Assembly (NCBI GenBank): GCA_021162905.1
Contig: JAGGXT010000071.1
Span: forward strand, 1-5,638
Reading direction: 5' to 3'
From: Candidatus Odinarchaeota archaeon
GTDB lineage: Archaea > Asgardarchaeota > JAGGXT01
DNA: 5,638 nt
A program made the translations under genes and the position numbers. The notes below the pieces were generated by a model. The model worked only from the letters and a program-made list of their open reading frames with translations, had not been told where the DNA came from and searched no databases. Within the stretch, counting starts at the first letter, position 1, and each line of letters begins with the position of its first letter. Of the stretch, positions 5,617 to 5,638 are shown piece by piece.

Positions 5617-5638
5617 TTTTCTGCCCCCAAATATCAGC

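Larger units (their letters stand above)
3662..5628 (-). mobile_element. IS607-family insertion sequence (tnpA-tnpB), about 1.97 kb
   Basis: The element carries a serine recombinase with an N-terminal MerR-like helix-turn-helix, overlapping a TnpB gene in the same direction. That pairing defines the IS607 family. IS607 elements lack long terminal inverted repeats and target duplications and recombine at a short core, often GG. I place the ends at GGGGG (complement of 5624-5628) and GGG (complement of 3662-3664), because joining the outer flanks through one GG restores an open PIN reading frame. TTTGTC repeats lie just inside both proposed ends. The region is visibly richer in G+C than the native flanks. 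The existence of the element is well supported; the exact ends are inferred. A serine-to-glycine change in TnpA suggests that it cannot move on its own. Confidence 0.8.

Noticed and set aside
1..5638. CRISPR array, tRNA, rRNA
   Set aside because: No regularly spaced direct repeats and no cloverleaf or conserved rRNA sequence were found on either strand by eye.

Overview
The window looks archaeal, probably from a thermophile. Every promoter I can place is a TATA-type box about 25-30 bases before a start, two of the three start regions look leaderless, start codons include TTG and GTG, and the transposon is an archaeal-style IS607 element. I cannot name the species. The native sequence is AT-rich; the transposon and one intergenic island (about 2030-2345) are visibly richer in G+C.

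Layout: (1) 18-1865, minus strand: a 615-residue protein with an N-terminal pRiA4b ORF-3-like domain, an acidic linker and a long helical C-terminal part. (2) 1866-2382: a long gap between divergent genes. It holds a canonical TTTATATA box followed at the right distance by a chain of strong hairpins, so it is a candidate structured RNA gene; no convincing protein gene is seen here. (3) 2383-3342, plus strand: an OLD/RecF-like AAA ATPase with all its nucleotide-binding motifs. A 14-codon open stub overlaps its stop codon. (4) 3413-3661, minus strand: the frameshifted C-terminal remnant of a PIN-domain (VapC-like) toxin gene. (5) About 3662-5628, minus strand: an IS607-family element with tnpA (serine recombinase) and tnpB (RNA-guided nuclease) overlapping by ATGA, and a hairpin-rich 3' end that fits an omega RNA.

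The most notable point is in TnpA. The recombinase motif reads YARVGSSDQ where the family has YARVSS-x-DQ, so the nucleophilic serine is glycine (residue 71). The other recombinase residues remain. TnpB in contrast keeps its RuvC triad (D189, E270, D356) and its four zinc-finger cysteines. The element may therefore be unable to move by itself while still encoding an active guide-RNA nuclease.

The IS appears to sit inside the PIN gene. Joining the two flanks at a GG core restores an open frame (LIFGAIERAF...) running into the PIN remnant. The omega RNA guide would then be PIN-gene sequence, so TnpB would target the unoccupied allele. The ATPase, the PIN remnant and the transposon together suggest an eroding defence or toxin island; that reading is inference.
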